From: a virus
Direction: 5' to 3' (one strand)
IMG/VR virus record: IMGVR_UViG_3300041409_001227
Span: 1 to 42,919 of that record
DNA length: 42,919 nucleotides
Shown here: piece by piece, positions 22,545-31,900 of the stretch
Layout: each line of letters starts with the position of its first letter
Numbering within the stretch: position 1 is the stretch's first letter
Translations under genes and position numbers: made by a program
The notes under the pieces: generated by a model
What the model was told of the DNA's origin: nothing
What the model saw: the letters and a program-made list of their open reading frames with translations, nothing else
Database searches by the model: none

Positions 22545-23246
22545 ATGGAGTCCATCCTCAACATTGTCACACCCGCCGTTAAGCCGATGTTTACGACGTT
22601 GGCTCGGGTCAGGTCGGAATTGAATATCGCCGATGACGATACCAGCAACGATGATCTTTTGACGACCAAGATCGAAGAGGCAAGTTCCGATCTTAGAATC
22701 GCCATCGGGTATGGTGTTGCATCGGAAGATGTGACGGAGACGTTCTGGCATGATCACCCTCAGCGATATTCCTACGGATATGGCTGGACGCCGGACGGTC
22801 GAAATAACGAGGCTCTGTTTCTGCGGCGCACACCGGTCTCGGCTATCAGCAGCGTGACACTTGATGGTGACGTGCTTGATGCATCCGAGTATCGCCTAGA
22901 TGGTGAAACGGGAAGGCTATTTCGGCTCGATTCGTCAGGCTACGCAGCGCAATGGTGCTTCAGCAAATCTCTGATCGTCGCATATACGGGCGGCTACGTG
23001 TTGCCCGGGATCACCGGGGCTAACCTTCCTTCGACGTATGAGAGTATGGCGGTCGATCTTCTGGTTTCGTTTTGGTTGAGTCGCGGGCGCGATCCGGCAA
23101 TCAAAACCATCCAGACCAACGTTCCGGAAATGGAAGACCGCCGCGTGGATTATTGGGTTGGCGCGATCGGCGATCCTACGCAACTGCCGCCGAGCGTCCA
23201 AGCCAAACTGGCATTGGTCCGGCGTCCAAGAATGGCTGTGGCATGA
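22545..23246 (+). CDS. head-tail connector protein (gp6-like)
   Basis: 233 aa. The N-terminal helical block VKPMFTTLARVRSELNIADD and LTTKIEEASSDLRIAIGY, and the later LPSTYESMAVDLLVSFWLSR, match the phage connector (gp6/gp15, phiE125 gp8) family, which sits under the portal. An inserted beta region (RRTPVSAISSVTLDGDV) is also usual for this group. Overlaps the next gene by ATGA. Confidence 0.8.
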   Translation: MESILNIVTPAVKPMFTTLARVRSELNIADDDTSNDDLLTTKIEEASSDLRIAIGYGVASEDVTETFWHDHPQRYSYGYGWTPDGRNNEALFLRRTPVSAISSVTLDGDVLDASEYRLDGETGRLFRLDSSGYAAQWCFSKSLIVAYTGGYVLPGITGANLPSTYESMAVDLLVSFWLSRGRDPAIKTIQTNVPEMEDRRVDYWVGAIGDPTQLPPSVQAKLALVRRPRMAVA

Positions 23247-23482
23247 CATTGAAACTCCCCGAAGAAGATGTTGAGTTTCAGATCGCGAAACTCGACATGC
23301 GCCAAGGTGACGTTCTTGTTGCGAGGGCGATGCGCATCATACCGTCCGAAGCTGCAGCGCGCATCCGCGCGTATTTGGAGCGCGCGATGCCGGGAACGAA
23401 AGTTGTCGTGATTGATGGCAGTTTAGAGTTGTCGGTCGTGTCCAAAGCCGATGCGAAGAAACTCGAAGGCACCGCGAAATGA
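23243..23482 (+). CDS. hypothetical neck-region protein
   Basis: 79 aa with ATGA overlaps on both sides. The mixed alpha/beta sequence includes FQIAKLDMRQGDVLVARAMR and a C-terminal SKADAKKLEG. It lies within the neck module between the connector and tail-terminator genes. I do not recognise the family. Confidence 0.6.
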   Translation: MTLKLPEEDVEFQIAKLDMRQGDVLVARAMRIIPSEAAARIRAYLERAMPGTKVVVIDGSLELSVVSKADAKKLEGTAK

Positions 23483-23913
23483 CATCGCTTAGTGCCTTCG
23501 TCCTCGGTACGAAAAGCCAGATCACTGCGGCGTTGACCGATTCCATCATTACGGATGGCGTGTCGTCAGGCGGCGTTGCTCAGGCGTTCTGGGGCGGCTT
23601 CGACGGCATCAACGCGCTGACGGTCGAGGCGGACTTCGGTTGGGCATCAGGTGGCACGACGGCAATCCTGCGCATCGACACCGCGCAAGGGTCGGGCGCG
23701 CCATGGCGCAACGTGATGCGTTTCGATTTCGCAATGGCCGTGCGCGCGGTTGGGAAGACGATTGTTCGCGGCGCGGTCGAGACTGCGCTTGACGACCTTG
23801 GTGCGGAAGGTCTGAGACACTATCTCGGCGATCGCTTCCGGGCACGTCTAACGACAACCGGGACGTATGCTGGCGGAACATTGATCACGGTGCGCGCGAC
23901 GCCATCGAAATGA
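23479..23913 (+). CDS. putative neck/head-closure protein
   Basis: 144 aa, ATGA-coupled at both ends. Starts MTSLSAFVLGTKSQITAALT; the middle is beta-rich (ALTVEADFGWASGGTTAILR). The C-terminus has a helical stretch (FAMAVRAVGKTIVRGAVETA). Assignment rests on position only. Confidence 0.5.
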   Translation: MTSLSAFVLGTKSQITAALTDSIITDGVSSGGVAQAFWGGFDGINALTVEADFGWASGGTTAILRIDTAQGSGAPWRNVMRFDFAMAVRAVGKTIVRGAVETALDDLGAEGLRHYLGDRFRARLTTTGTYAGGTLITVRATPSK

Positions 23914-24269
23914 GCGAACTCGATTCCGCGCAGATCCTCCGCGATTGGGAAGAAGCGCTCAATCGCCGCGGAACGGTCATTGAAATATCGAGGCAGACGG
24001 GAACGAGCCCGAGCAGCGTGTTCAAGTATGCCTGCCGCGCTCGCGTAAAGGGCTTTCGGCCGACGGTTCTGATCGCGTCGGTGATTCAAGGCGAAAGTAC
24101 GGCGTGGGTGTTTTATCCGGACCTGATCAAAGTGCGTTTCCCGCTTCCTGTATTGCCGTCAGATAGTATCTGGGTTGGCGGCGCACCTTTCAAGATCAAC
24201 GCCGTCGACAACAACACGGGCCGCAACGGCGACACGCAGGTGTATGTGAAGATTTCGGCGGTCGGGTGA
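23910..24269 (+). CDS. putative head-tail joining protein
   Basis: 119 aa, ATGA overlap. The N-terminal half contains ILRDWEEALNRRGTVIEISR and a basic segment; the C-terminal half is a small beta domain (FPLPVLPSDSIWVGGAPFKI, then TQVYVKISAVG) like head-completion or stopper proteins. Not certain. Confidence 0.5.
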   Translation: MSELDSAQILRDWEEALNRRGTVIEISRQTGTSPSSVFKYACRARVKGFRPTVLIASVIQGESTAWVFYPDLIKVRFPLPVLPSDSIWVGGAPFKINAVDNNTGRNGDTQVYVKISAVG

Positions 24270-24375
24270 TGCCTTGCGAATCGAGCAACGTATGTCTGGC
24301 GAGTTCGCCGAAACCCTTGAGCGCTCGGCGAGATTAAATCGCCTTCTGTCGGCTCCTCTTCCCAAAGGATCGAAG

Positions 24376-24612
24376 ATGTCAACTGCGCTGACTATTGCAG
24401 AGCGCATCCGTCGCGTTCGTGAGACTCACGCTTCGCAACTTGCGGCGGTTGAAGCCAAGATCGATGTGCGCCTGAAAGGCGTAGCAGAACGCGCCGATCA
24501 GACGGTCAAGAAGCTGGATGCGAAACTCGAACGCGATGTCGCCGCGCATGAGGCAGAAGTTGTCGCTCTGGAAGACGAGCTCAACCAGATGACCAATGGC
24601 GATCCGACCTAA
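24376..24612 (+). CDS. small coiled-coil protein
   Basis: 78 aa from ATG 24376, chosen because AAAGGA (24364-24369) is at a good distance. In-frame ATG 24292 and TTG 24274 would give 106 or 112 aa and close the gap from 24270. The product is almost wholly helical with heptad-like spacing (ALTIAERIRRVRETHASQLA, then AERADQTVKKLDAKLERDVA). Probably a small structural or assembly protein. The start is the main uncertainty. Confidence 0.55.
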   Translation: MSTALTIAERIRRVRETHASQLAAVEAKIDVRLKGVAERADQTVKKLDAKLERDVAAHEAEVVALEDELNQMTNGDPT

Positions 24613-24613
24613 A

Positions 24614-24694
24614 ATGCCGCCCGCCGTTCAACAGGGACAGGGCTTCTATCCGGGTGGTGAGTTGTGCAGGATAGAGATGCGAGTCCTCGGGTGA
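24614..24694 (+). CDS. 26-aa small ORF
   Basis: ATG 24614 just after the previous stop to TGA 24692-24694, bridging the gap to the tail-terminator gene; product MPPAVQQGQGFYPGGELCRI plus six residues. Possibly a coupling peptide. Confidence 0.25.
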   Translation: MPPAVQQGQGFYPGGELCRIEMRVLG

Positions 24695-24698
24695 TGAT

Positions 24699-25181
24699 GT
24701 GAGCACAACATCTCATCAAGCGCGCGCGGAAATGCGCAGCAGAATTGAGAGCGGCGGTGTTGTCGATAGTAAATCGGCTCCCGTGCCGCTTCGTTGGCAA
24801 AACGAAAACGCCGACTCTCTCGGCAACACGTCGCTTCCGAGCGATCCTGTGCCTTTCGTCTATTGCGAATTTCTGACCGATAGACCGTTTCTTGCCGGGT
24901 ACGGCGGCGGCCAAGGTCAGAATCTATATCGGAACCCCGCAAGACTGGACGCTTATGTCTTCGTGCCGAACGGCAACGGCTTGGACGAAGCCGAGGCGAT
25001 AGCCGAGCAAATCGCGGCGCTATTCCGCTCCTATCGCAGTGCTGGCATTAGTTGCTTTGAAGCGTCCGTATATCCAGGTGGCGACGGTGCGAACCTGAAG
25101 CCACCCGGCCTCAGCTCGGTCGTCGGTAGTTACTTTTACGCTGTTGCAGAAGTCTCTCTGCACTTCGATCAAATCGGCTAG
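24699..25181 (+). CDS. tail terminator-like protein (DUF4128)
   Basis: 160 aa with a GTG start at 24699. It has an N-terminal helix (SHQARAEMRSRIESGG), a conserved PFVYCEFLTDRPFLAGYGGG core strand pair, an acidic helix (LDEAEAIAEQIAALFR), and ends in SYFYAVAEVSLHFDQIG. This fold and order match DUF4128 tail-terminator proteins, which cap the tail tube. It is followed directly by the tube gene. Confidence 0.75.
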   Translation: MSTTSHQARAEMRSRIESGGVVDSKSAPVPLRWQNENADSLGNTSLPSDPVPFVYCEFLTDRPFLAGYGGGQGQNLYRNPARLDAYVFVPNGNGLDEAEAIAEQIAALFRSYRSAGISCFEASVYPGGDGANLKPPGLSSVVGSYFYAVAEVSLHFDQIG

Positions 25182-25236
25182 CGCCGTCACTCGCCGCCGG
25201 CTAAGCGGCCCTCTCATAAAATGATGGAGAACTGCA

Positions 25237-26484
25237 ATGTCGCTTGCTGAAGGCGTACAAGCCCGCGTCACCTATAAGGCATATTCGACCGGTGTAATCA
25301 CAGCGGGAACGCAGCCGGTCTCGGCGTCTGATCCTGGCGCATCGGCTGGGCAAATCCTGCGCCGCACGACCTGTACGCTGGACCTGAAGAAAGACACCTA
25401 CACGGCATCCGAAGTCAGCACCGATCGGCAGATTTCGGATTTTCGTCACGGCAAAAAGCATGTTGACGGTTCGCTCAACGGTGAGCTGTCGCCCGGCACC
25501 TATTTCGATTTCTTCGAAGCGGCATGCCGCGGCACGAAGGGGGCGGCCGTCGCGCTGACTGAGTCCGACCTGACTAGCGCAGTATTGGACAACACCGCCG
25601 CGACCGTGGTGTTCGGCGGAGGCAATCCGCATACGCTGGGCCTGCGTGTCGGAGACGTGATCCGCTTTACCAATCTGGCGACGGCGGCGAACGATGGCAT
25701 TAACTTCCTCATCACCAGCATGTCCGCGGCGAACAACCGGACGGTCGGTCTCTATCCAGCGCCGACGACGGAAACGATCGATAGCGCGTTCAACGTGACG
25801 ACGGTAGGTAAGTCCATTTTTGTCCCGTCTTCTTCGTTCGTATCCCGCAAGTTCGGCGTGGAGGTCTATCACTCCGATGTTGACGTTCATCGGTTCTTCA
25901 CCGAACTGCGCGTCGGCGGCGTGAAGTTCAACCTTCCGCCGACTGGCCTTGCGACCCTCGAAATTCCGATGATGGGCCGCGATATGGAGACCGCATCTGG
26001 CGCGTCTTCGCCGTTCTTCACTTCGCCAACCGCAGCAACGTCAACCGGACTCACCGCCGCCGTCAACGGTCTGGTTCAGGTCGCTGGCGTAACGCAGGGC
26101 GTCATCACCGGGGCGTCGATCGACTTCAGTATGGCGATGAGCGGCGATGCTGTGGTCGGTCAGAACTTTATCCCGGAAATCTTTCTCGGGCGTGCCGATG
26201 TCAAAGGGCAACTCACGGCGTTTTTCCAAGACCTCACGTTGCTCAACTACTTCGTGAACGAAACCGAAGTGTCGCTGCTGTTCTATCTGACCAGTTCCAG
26301 TTCAGCCGCCGCAGATGCCATTACGATTTATCTGCCCCGCGTGAAGCTCGGCGGCGCCACGGTCGGCATCACGGGAGAGGCGGGCCAAGCCGTTACGCTA
26401 CCGTTCCAGGCGCTGAAATATGCGACCGCCGGCACCGGGATCGAGGCGACCACCATCCGCATCACGGATACCGCCGCAGCCTAA
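25237..26484 (+). CDS. major tail tube protein
   Basis: 415 aa; GGAG precedes ATG 25237. N-terminus MSLAEGVQARVTYKAYSTGV, TLDLKKDTYTASEVSTDRQI and DFRHGKKHVDGSLNGELSPG are hallmarks of the phage_tube_2 family. The C-terminal half contains a second tube-like repeat. At 415 aa it is longer than typical single-domain tubes, consistent with two tandem domains. G/C-ending codons predominate. It assembles the rigid tail tube around the tape measure. Confidence 0.88.
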   Translation: MSLAEGVQARVTYKAYSTGVITAGTQPVSASDPGASAGQILRRTTCTLDLKKDTYTASEVSTDRQISDFRHGKKHVDGSLNGELSPGTYFDFFEAACRGTKGAAVALTESDLTSAVLDNTAATVVFGGGNPHTLGLRVGDVIRFTNLATAANDGINFLITSMSAANNRTVGLYPAPTTETIDSAFNVTTVGKSIFVPSSSFVSRKFGVEVYHSDVDVHRFFTELRVGGVKFNLPPTGLATLEIPMMGRDMETASGASSPFFTSPTAATSTGLTAAVNGLVQVAGVTQGVITGASIDFSMAMSGDAVVGQNFIPEIFLGRADVKGQLTAFFQDLTLLNYFVNETEVSLLFYLTSSSSAAADAITIYLPRVKLGGATVGITGEAGQAVTLPFQALKYATAGTGIEATTIRITDTAAA

Positions 26485-26492
26485 AGCCTAAA

Positions 26493-26569
26493 TCCCCGCC
26501 GCTACGGGGAAAACCACTCGGCGCTGGCCGGGTGATTGCGCAATCGGACGGCCTCGCTGGCGGGCGAGG
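26493..26569 (+). terminator. hairpins after tail tube gene
   Basis: Stem-loop TCCCCG/CGGGGA (26493-26498 with 26505-26510) followed by AAACC, then a 12-bp palindrome GATTGCGCAATC (26534-26545), then CCTCGC/GCGAGG (26552-26557 with 26564-26569). No U-tract. Could tune expression of the chaperone relative to the abundant tube. Confidence 0.35.
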
Positions 26570-26599
26570 TCGTTCACCTTCCGCCAAAGGAAAACGGAT

Positions 26600-27079
26600 A
26601 TGAACAACAAATTCGGCTCTCTTGCCGCAGACGTTTCAAAACCATTCCGAGTTGAGTTGATCGACCCGACAACCGAAGACGTGATTCGGGACAAGGTCGG
26701 CAAAGCCTCCTATATCGATGTCTGGTCAACGGACGGCGAAGTTGCGCGCAACTACGGCAAGGCGCAGCGCAAGGATCTAAACCTTCGCATCAAGCAGTCG
26801 CGTAACGGCAAGGTTGAGCAGAACGATCAGCTTGAAGAGAACATAGCGATCACTGCCGTCGTTACCTCGGGCTGGTATTTGGTCGATCGCTTGACTGGCG
26901 AAGCTCTTGACGTTCCGTGCACGGCTGAAAACGCTGCCGATCTCTACTCGCCGCCTGGTATGGGCTGGATATTCGTCCAAGCCTTTACCGGCGCGTCAAG
27001 TGCAGCAAATTTTTTGCAGAAGCCCTCGAAGACCTTTGCACCTACGCCGACCCCATCTTCCGAGCAAGTCGCCAGTTAA
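26600..27079 (+). CDS. tail assembly chaperone, short (G-like) form
   Basis: 159 aa. ATG 26600 follows AAAGGAAAACGG. Contains KPFRVELIDPTTEDVIRD, KASYIDVWSTDGEVARNYGK and AVVTSGWYLVDRLTGEALDV, matching the small chaperone of siphoviral tails. A slippery A AAT TTT near its 3' end lets a fraction of ribosomes move to the -1 frame and make the longer form. The short form binds the tape measure during tail assembly. Family call is from position, size and the frameshift. Confidence 0.8.
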   Translation: MNNKFGSLAADVSKPFRVELIDPTTEDVIRDKVGKASYIDVWSTDGEVARNYGKAQRKDLNLRIKQSRNGKVEQNDQLEENIAITAVVTSGWYLVDRLTGEALDVPCTAENAADLYSPPGMGWIFVQAFTGASSAANFLQKPSKTFAPTPTPSSEQVAS

Positions 27080-27414
27080 GCGACGGGTCCACGGAGGGCG
27101 ATCACGCCGCATCAGCTGCTGCCCAATTCGCAAAACTCGGCAAGAAAGTTGAAGCGAAGAAGGTTGATCCCGACCTCCCGCCGTTTCCATGGGCGCTGGA
27201 TTATCTCTGGAATTTCTTTCTGAGATTTGCGGTTGGCCTGAAGTCCGATGGTATGGCACCCGTGCAAGCGGGGTGGCGTGACGTTCAGGATTGGTGCGCA
27301 GTGACGCTTCTTGATCTTGAGCCATGGGAAAAAGAAGCTCTGGTACGGCTCGCAAACTTGAGGGCTTCGATTCAGTCGGAAGAAAAGCCGAAACCTAGTG
27401 CCAATAAAAACTAG
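26600..27414 (+). CDS. tail assembly chaperone, -1 frameshift (GT-like) fusion
   Basis: Joined product: codons 26600-27013, slip -1, then 27013-27411, stop TAG 27412-27414; 271 aa. The T part begins FAEALEDLCTYADPIF and continues through KLGKKVEAKKVDPDLPPF, WNFFLRFAVGLKSDGM, AGWRDVQDWCAVTLLDLEP to NKN. It has no good start codon of its own (only a late internal ATG), so frameshifting is the natural way to express it. Lambda gpG/gpGT is the model, where the fusion recruits tube protein to the tape measure. Confidence 0.75.
27007..27013 (+). promoter_or_regulatory. -1 ribosomal frameshift slippery site
   Basis: A AAT TTT in the zero frame (X XXY YYZ) within the run AAATTTTTT (27007-27015). After the slip the A-site reads TTT then GCA. 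The next T's (27010-27015) form a second possible slip. Confidence 0.75.
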
Positions 27415-28108
27415 AATCGATCCGATCGCCACGAGCATTGATTTGATCGTGGCGAATACACTTTCGCCAGCAGATCAGAAGGCGGCGGTTGCGAACTTCG
27501 CCCGTACCGCAATCGCTGAAGCGGACGATACGAACAGACGAGTCCTGGGCCGCATACCACCGCGAACTATTACGGTTGATGGGAGCAAGGGCGCGGCGCT
27601 GGAGAGCGTGAAGCCGAACGGCGGAAGCATCATTGTCGAGTGGGAAATCGTCGGCGGCGTTCTGATCTGGATAGGCCAAACGCTCAGAGACAGAAGCCCG
27701 CACGTTTCGGGAGATTACCAGAGAGGATGGGTGCTTCTAGCGGACGGGGTTCTAGTACCCCTAAATGATCACGTTCCAAACGCGGAGGTATTCACCTTCG
27801 TCAATACGGTCGACTATGCAAGAAAGATCGAAGTCGGAAAAACGGAAAGCGGCAGGGATTTCGTAATTCAGGTGCCGAACCGAATTGCCGAGCGAACCGC
27901 TAAAGATGCGTCCGCCAAGTTCGGCAACATCGCACGGATCAAGTCGATCTGGATTTCACTGCAAGGTGCCTACGCGCTGAAGCATAACCAAGCCTCGCGA
28001 TCATTTGCGGGCGGCAAGATGCGAGTAAGCGCGAGGCAGCGACCGGATCGGGTCAGGGGCAGTGCGATAACGTATCCGGCGGTTGAAGTGAGGTTGAAAG
28101 GGGCGTGA
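27398..28108 (+). CDS. putative tail-assembly/structural protein
   Basis: 236 aa with a GTG start at 27398, overlapping the T part by 17 nt. Starts MPIKTRIDPIATSIDLIVAN; contains ADQKAAVANFARTAIAEADD, GDYQRGWVLLADGVLVPLND and ARKIEVGKTESGRDFVIQVP. It follows the chaperone and precedes the tape measure (interrupted by leftward genes). Perhaps a tail-shaft or neck protein, but no firm family. Confidence 0.65.
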   Translation: MPIKTRIDPIATSIDLIVANTLSPADQKAAVANFARTAIAEADDTNRRVLGRIPPRTITVDGSKGAALESVKPNGGSIIVEWEIVGGVLIWIGQTLRDRSPHVSGDYQRGWVLLADGVLVPLNDHVPNAEVFTFVNTVDYARKIEVGKTESGRDFVIQVPNRIAERTAKDASAKFGNIARIKSIWISLQGAYALKHNQASRSFAGGKMRVSARQRPDRVRGSAITYPAVEVRLKGA

Positions 28109-28290
28109 TTATTTCTTTGGCTTCGCTAAGGCCTGCTCGACGAGACGGCGGATGGCTTCGGGGGGGACGGACGGCCGGCATTTTTAGAATCGAGTACAAG
28201 ATCGAACCGGACGGCAAGGACTTGAAGCCGCGACTCGTCGTCGAGCTAAGTTGCCCCGTCATCTTCGAGATTAAGCCGGCGTCAGCCTGA
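28105..28290 (+). CDS. uncertain small protein
   Basis: 61 aa with a GTG start in a GTGA overlap. The second half (IFRIEYKIEPDGKDLKPRLV and on to IFEIKPASA) has marked G/C third positions and looks like coding; the first half (SLASLRPARRDGG) lies opposite a leftward sequence that itself looks like a gene end. Either a real short protein or an unrelated overlap. Confidence 0.35.
   Translation: MIISLASLRPARRDGGWLRGGRTAGIFRIEYKIEPDGKDLKPRLVVELSCPVIFEIKPASA
28109..28262 (-). pseudogene. leftward gene remnant broken at a C7 tract
   Basis: On the minus strand the frame ending at 28109 reads RPSVPPEAIRRLVEQALAKP then KK and stop, a very gene-like end, but it has no start: TAA precedes it. The adjacent frame has ATG (28262 or the internal MPAVRPP) and would join it by a +1 shift in the run of seven C (seven G on the + strand). 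Likely a decayed or phase-variable small gene. Confidence 0.4.
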
Positions 28291-28500
28291 AAGGTCTTCG
28301 GCTCTCGTCATACCGCGATCGGTCAATCTGGTTTGTCCGACTGCGAACCGATCATCCAAATAGCCATCGGTTGTCAGGCGTCGCCAAAGCTGGCTGAAGT
28401 CGTCGCCAGCCATCTTCTTCACCTCGTCAATCCCGCAAACGTGCAGCGGCTCGTCTTTGACGATGGCGTAAATCTTCAAGAGCAATTCGTCAGGTGTCAT
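28282..28500 (-). CDS. leftward winged-helix-like cargo protein
   Basis: 72 aa on the minus strand. GGGAGGGG is 4-11 nt upstream of ATG (28500), a strong SD. Sequence begins TPDELLLKIYAIVKDEPLHV and continues GIDEVKKMAGDDFSQLWRRL, then TDGYLDDRFAVGQTRLTDRG; the L..L..DGYL...LT.rG pattern is winged-helix-like. It reads against the tail operon, so it is probably a moron (lysogenic conversion or regulatory cargo). Function unknown. Confidence 0.6.
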   Translation of the reverse strand: MTPDELLLKIYAIVKDEPLHVCGIDEVKKMAGDDFSQLWRRLTTDGYLDDRFAVGQTRLTDRGMTRAEDLSG

Positions 28501-28503
28501 TTT

Positions 28504-28526
28504 CCCCTCCCTCGTTAAAAGAGGGG
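28504..28526 (-). promoter_or_regulatory. hairpin overlapping the leftward gene's SD
   Basis: CCCCTC (28504-28509) and GAGGGG (28521-28526) can pair. On the minus strand the 3' arm contains the GGGAGGGG SD of the 28282-28500 gene, so translation may be held down by the hairpin. Confidence 0.3.
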
Positions 28527-28569
28527 ATCATCACAGCTAGAGGGTGTGGAGTCTAGGTGAGGTGGTGGC

Positions 28570-28857
28570 TTATTTAGTCACCCCGAGAGAGAACGCTCTG
28601 GTTCTGTTGTTCTCAAGGTCGCAATCAAAAGTGAGAGTTGCATCAACGCCAGCGGCGTTTATGTCGATCTCAACTGTTCGATGTTTTGGGGCGGTCGACT
28701 TGACCCGACTCGCAACTATTCTCATTCCCGCGATGACAGGAAGTTGCGGGGCGGCATTCAAGATGCAGAGTTTATCTTGAAAGTCGATTTCTGCGACAGC
28801 GCTTTGGGTCATCTGAAGCAGCGCGAACAGTATCAATAGTAGCGTCGGCCTGAACAT
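28570..28857 (-). CDS. secreted/periplasmic leftward cargo protein
   Basis: 95 aa with a clear signal peptide: MFRPTLLLILFALLQMTQ followed by SAVAEI (likely cleavage after SAVA). The mature part is beta-rich (QLPVIAGMRIVASRVKST, TVEIDINAAGVDATLTFDC) with one Cys pair. AAGGGGGG precedes the start codon. Transcribed leftward inside the rightward tail operon; likely moron with a periplasmic function. No family recognised. Confidence 0.65.
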   Translation of the reverse strand: MFRPTLLLILFALLQMTQSAVAEIDFQDKLCILNAAPQLPVIAGMRIVASRVKSTAPKHRTVEIDINAAGVDATLTFDCDLENNRTRAFSLGVTK

Positions 28858-28937
28858 TGGTTCCCCCCTTTATTGGGTGGGAAGCTTCTCCCGTCCTGTT
28901 CACGCGCGCAACCCACTAAAACGGTAAAATCCCGCCC

Positions 28938-31900
28938 ATGGCAACTTCTCAAGAAGCCATCAGCCGTCTGACGATTCAGTCGACGCTTATCGGCGAAGCG
29001 CAGGTAACGGGTGGCCTGAACAATATCAAGGCTGCACAAGAGGGCGTTGCCGTAGCATCCTCTAAGACGGAGGGAGCAACCCTCTCGCTTGAGAAGTCGT
29101 TTGCGAATATCGAGCGGCGGTATGTTGCTGGCGTAGCAGCGCAGCAGCAGTACGAGAAAACCCAGCGTTTGGTTAACGCCGCCGTCGCGCAAAATCCGGC
29201 GTTGCAGGATCGCGCAAACGTCATTATGGCAGAAGCGGCGAAGCGGCACGACGCGCTGACGGGATCGCAGAAAGCGCTCGGCGTCGTCGCCAATGATCTG
29301 AACAGCCGTATTCAGGCCAATGCTGGATCGTTTGGTATACTCGGGCAGGCGTTGAGTGCCATTGGGCCGGTTGGCGTCGGCGTTGCTGCAGCGATCGGCG
29401 TTGTGATTGGTACGCTGTATGCTGCGTCCAGTGCAGCTCACGACCTTGCACAAAAAGCAAAAGAGATTCGCGAGTTCAGCGAAGCGACGGGTTTGACGAC
29501 AACGCAATTCCAAGCTCTGAGATCGGAGGCCGGAAAGTTCGGCATCGATTCCGAAACTCTCTCGCACGGTTTGTCCAAATTCACGGCCGGCTATGATGAA
29601 TTGCGCAAAGGTGGCGGCGCGCTTCTGACGGACATCAGAAAAATCAATCCGGCGCTCGCCGAGCAGATGCAAACCGCGACCGATTCTGCAACGGCGTTCA
29701 CACTGTTTGGAAAAGCGGTTCAACAAACCGACAACATCTTTCAACGAAACGCGCTGCTGAAGGCCGGTCTCGGCAAAGGCTCGGCAGTCTTCGGTGCTTT
29801 CTTCGAGAGTGCACCGGATGTTGCCAAGCTTACAGATGCGTTCGCTGCGGCCGGAAAGGGCCTCGACGAACACCTCATCAAAAAACTTGCGCAGCTTCAG
29901 GTTGATATCGACAGAACCCACAGGGCGGCTACCAACATATTCGCTTCGATGTTTGCGGAATCGACACTGAAGGCTGAACTCGAATTTGCCAAAGGCCTGC
30001 TGACGATCGCCGCGTATGCCAAGGAATTTAAGTTCTCTTCCGATCTGCAAAAGTTTATCGATTTCATGACCAACCCCGCGACGCTCGGGGTCTTGGCCGC
30101 ACTTGCGACTGTCGGCGCGGTCTCTGCTGGATTGACTGTGGGCGGAGCAGCGCTGGCCGTGGGAGCAGCGGGCCTAGTTGCTGGAGGCGCAGTGGGTAGC
30201 GTGAGAGGTGTTGGCGCGAACGCTATTGCCGCAGCGAGGTCTCCTGCTAATTTTATCTCACCGGCAAATTCGTATTCAACATTCCAAGCCGGCGCAACGT
30301 CTGTTCCGGCTAAAACGCCGGAGGCTAATGCGGCTGCTTGGAAAGATTATATTTCAATTCTCGGATCGGCGGCTACGCCGACAGAAAAACTAAATGCAGC
30401 TATAGCCGAACTCGGCATCAAGGCAAAAGAAGCTGGCCGCGAGGGATCGGATTTAGCGCGTGGTATCGCAGCCCTGAAGTTTGATGACGCGATTGCACGG
30501 CAGAGCGCCCATAATGCGGCGCTTGGGGCTGCGGCTTCCGTTACAGACATATTGAAGGAAAAAACGCTGACACATGCAAAGGCGAGACAGCAAGACTCCA
30601 CGATCACAGACGCGCAAGCCGCCAACGTGCTGCGTGTCGCGAAAGAGCAGGCTGAAGGCACTTATCAAATCCAGTCGCAGATAGACGCCGAGAAAATTCG
30701 CAGCACAACGCTGCTCATGGGCGCAGAAGCATCGCTTGCGTACTCGATCGCTCAAGACATCATCAACAAGAAAATCCAGGCCGGTCAGATACCGGAGGAA
30801 GATGAAATTGAAAGGATAAAGCGGAAGGCCGCAGAATTCGCGAAGCTGAAGGTCGAAACGGATCGCTACGACGATATCACAAAAACCGCGCGACAATCGG
30901 CCACCTCGTTTTCGGATGACCTGATCAAAGGCCTTGCCAGTGGTCAGACGGCAACCGAATCGCTACATAATGCCTTCAAGAATTTGTCAAGCAGCTTGAC
31001 GAGTGGCGCTCTAAAAAGCCTCTTCGAAGGAGACTTCCTTTCGGCGGGCATTAAAGGCATCGCCGCTATCGGTGCTGCGATCTTCAGCGCGAACACGTCT
31101 TCGTCCGGCGAGAAGTGGCTGGCGCAGCAGAAGGACGCGATGGCGACCCGCAACGCGGACTATGCGGGCCGGATTACGCTTGCAGGCGTAAATACCAATT
31201 CGCGCGAAGGTGCCGTCCTCGCGCAAGATCAGCAATTTCTCAGGGAGCGGATAGCGGAGAACAAGGCCGGCGGCCAGGCCATGAACGCGTTGCTTCAGGC
31301 GGAAGTCGAGGAGCGCAACGCGCTGCTGAAGGATTGGGATCAGAAGGATACCGATCTCTTAAAGGCAAACGCGGACGCGAAGCTGGCAATTGAAAAAGCC
31401 GCAGCGGATCGTTCGCTCGGATTCCAAAACAGATTGTTCGCAGCAACGAATGACTTCTCGACCCTGGAGGGGCAACTCGCCGCATTCGATCGCGCGGCGC
31501 AGCAAGAACGCATCACAGAAGCCGCCAACGGAAGTCAAGCGATAGTCGATCTTGAAGCTGCACAAGCCGCAGAGCGGTTCAACGTCATTCGAGATTACAA
31601 CAAAAAAATTGTTGCGGACACGGAGGCGACGGCTAAGGCGCAGCGGGACGCGCTGAACACGGCGGCGAGGACCGTGATCGACTACGTCAAGGGTCTTTCG
31701 GCGGGACCGAGTTCGACCGACTCGCAGCAGAACGTATTCAACGCAGCGCAGGCGGCGTATTTTACGAAACTGACGCTCGCGCAAAGCGGCAATGTGGATG
31801 CACAATCCACCATCACCCAGGATGCGGAGAACTATCGACTCGCCGCGCGCGCCCTCTTTGCGTCGGGCAGCGGCTATCAGGATATTCTTCTGGCGATCAA

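Noticed and set aside
21603-22757. 384-aa antisense ORF opposite three structural genes
   Set aside because: Opposes three plausible coupled plus-strand genes and has shadow-like Arg/Gly-rich composition.
28833-30050. 405-aa antisense ORF opposite the tape measure N-terminus
   Set aside because: Arg/Cys-rich translation typical of a shadow frame; the leftward gene at 28570-28857 has its own SD.
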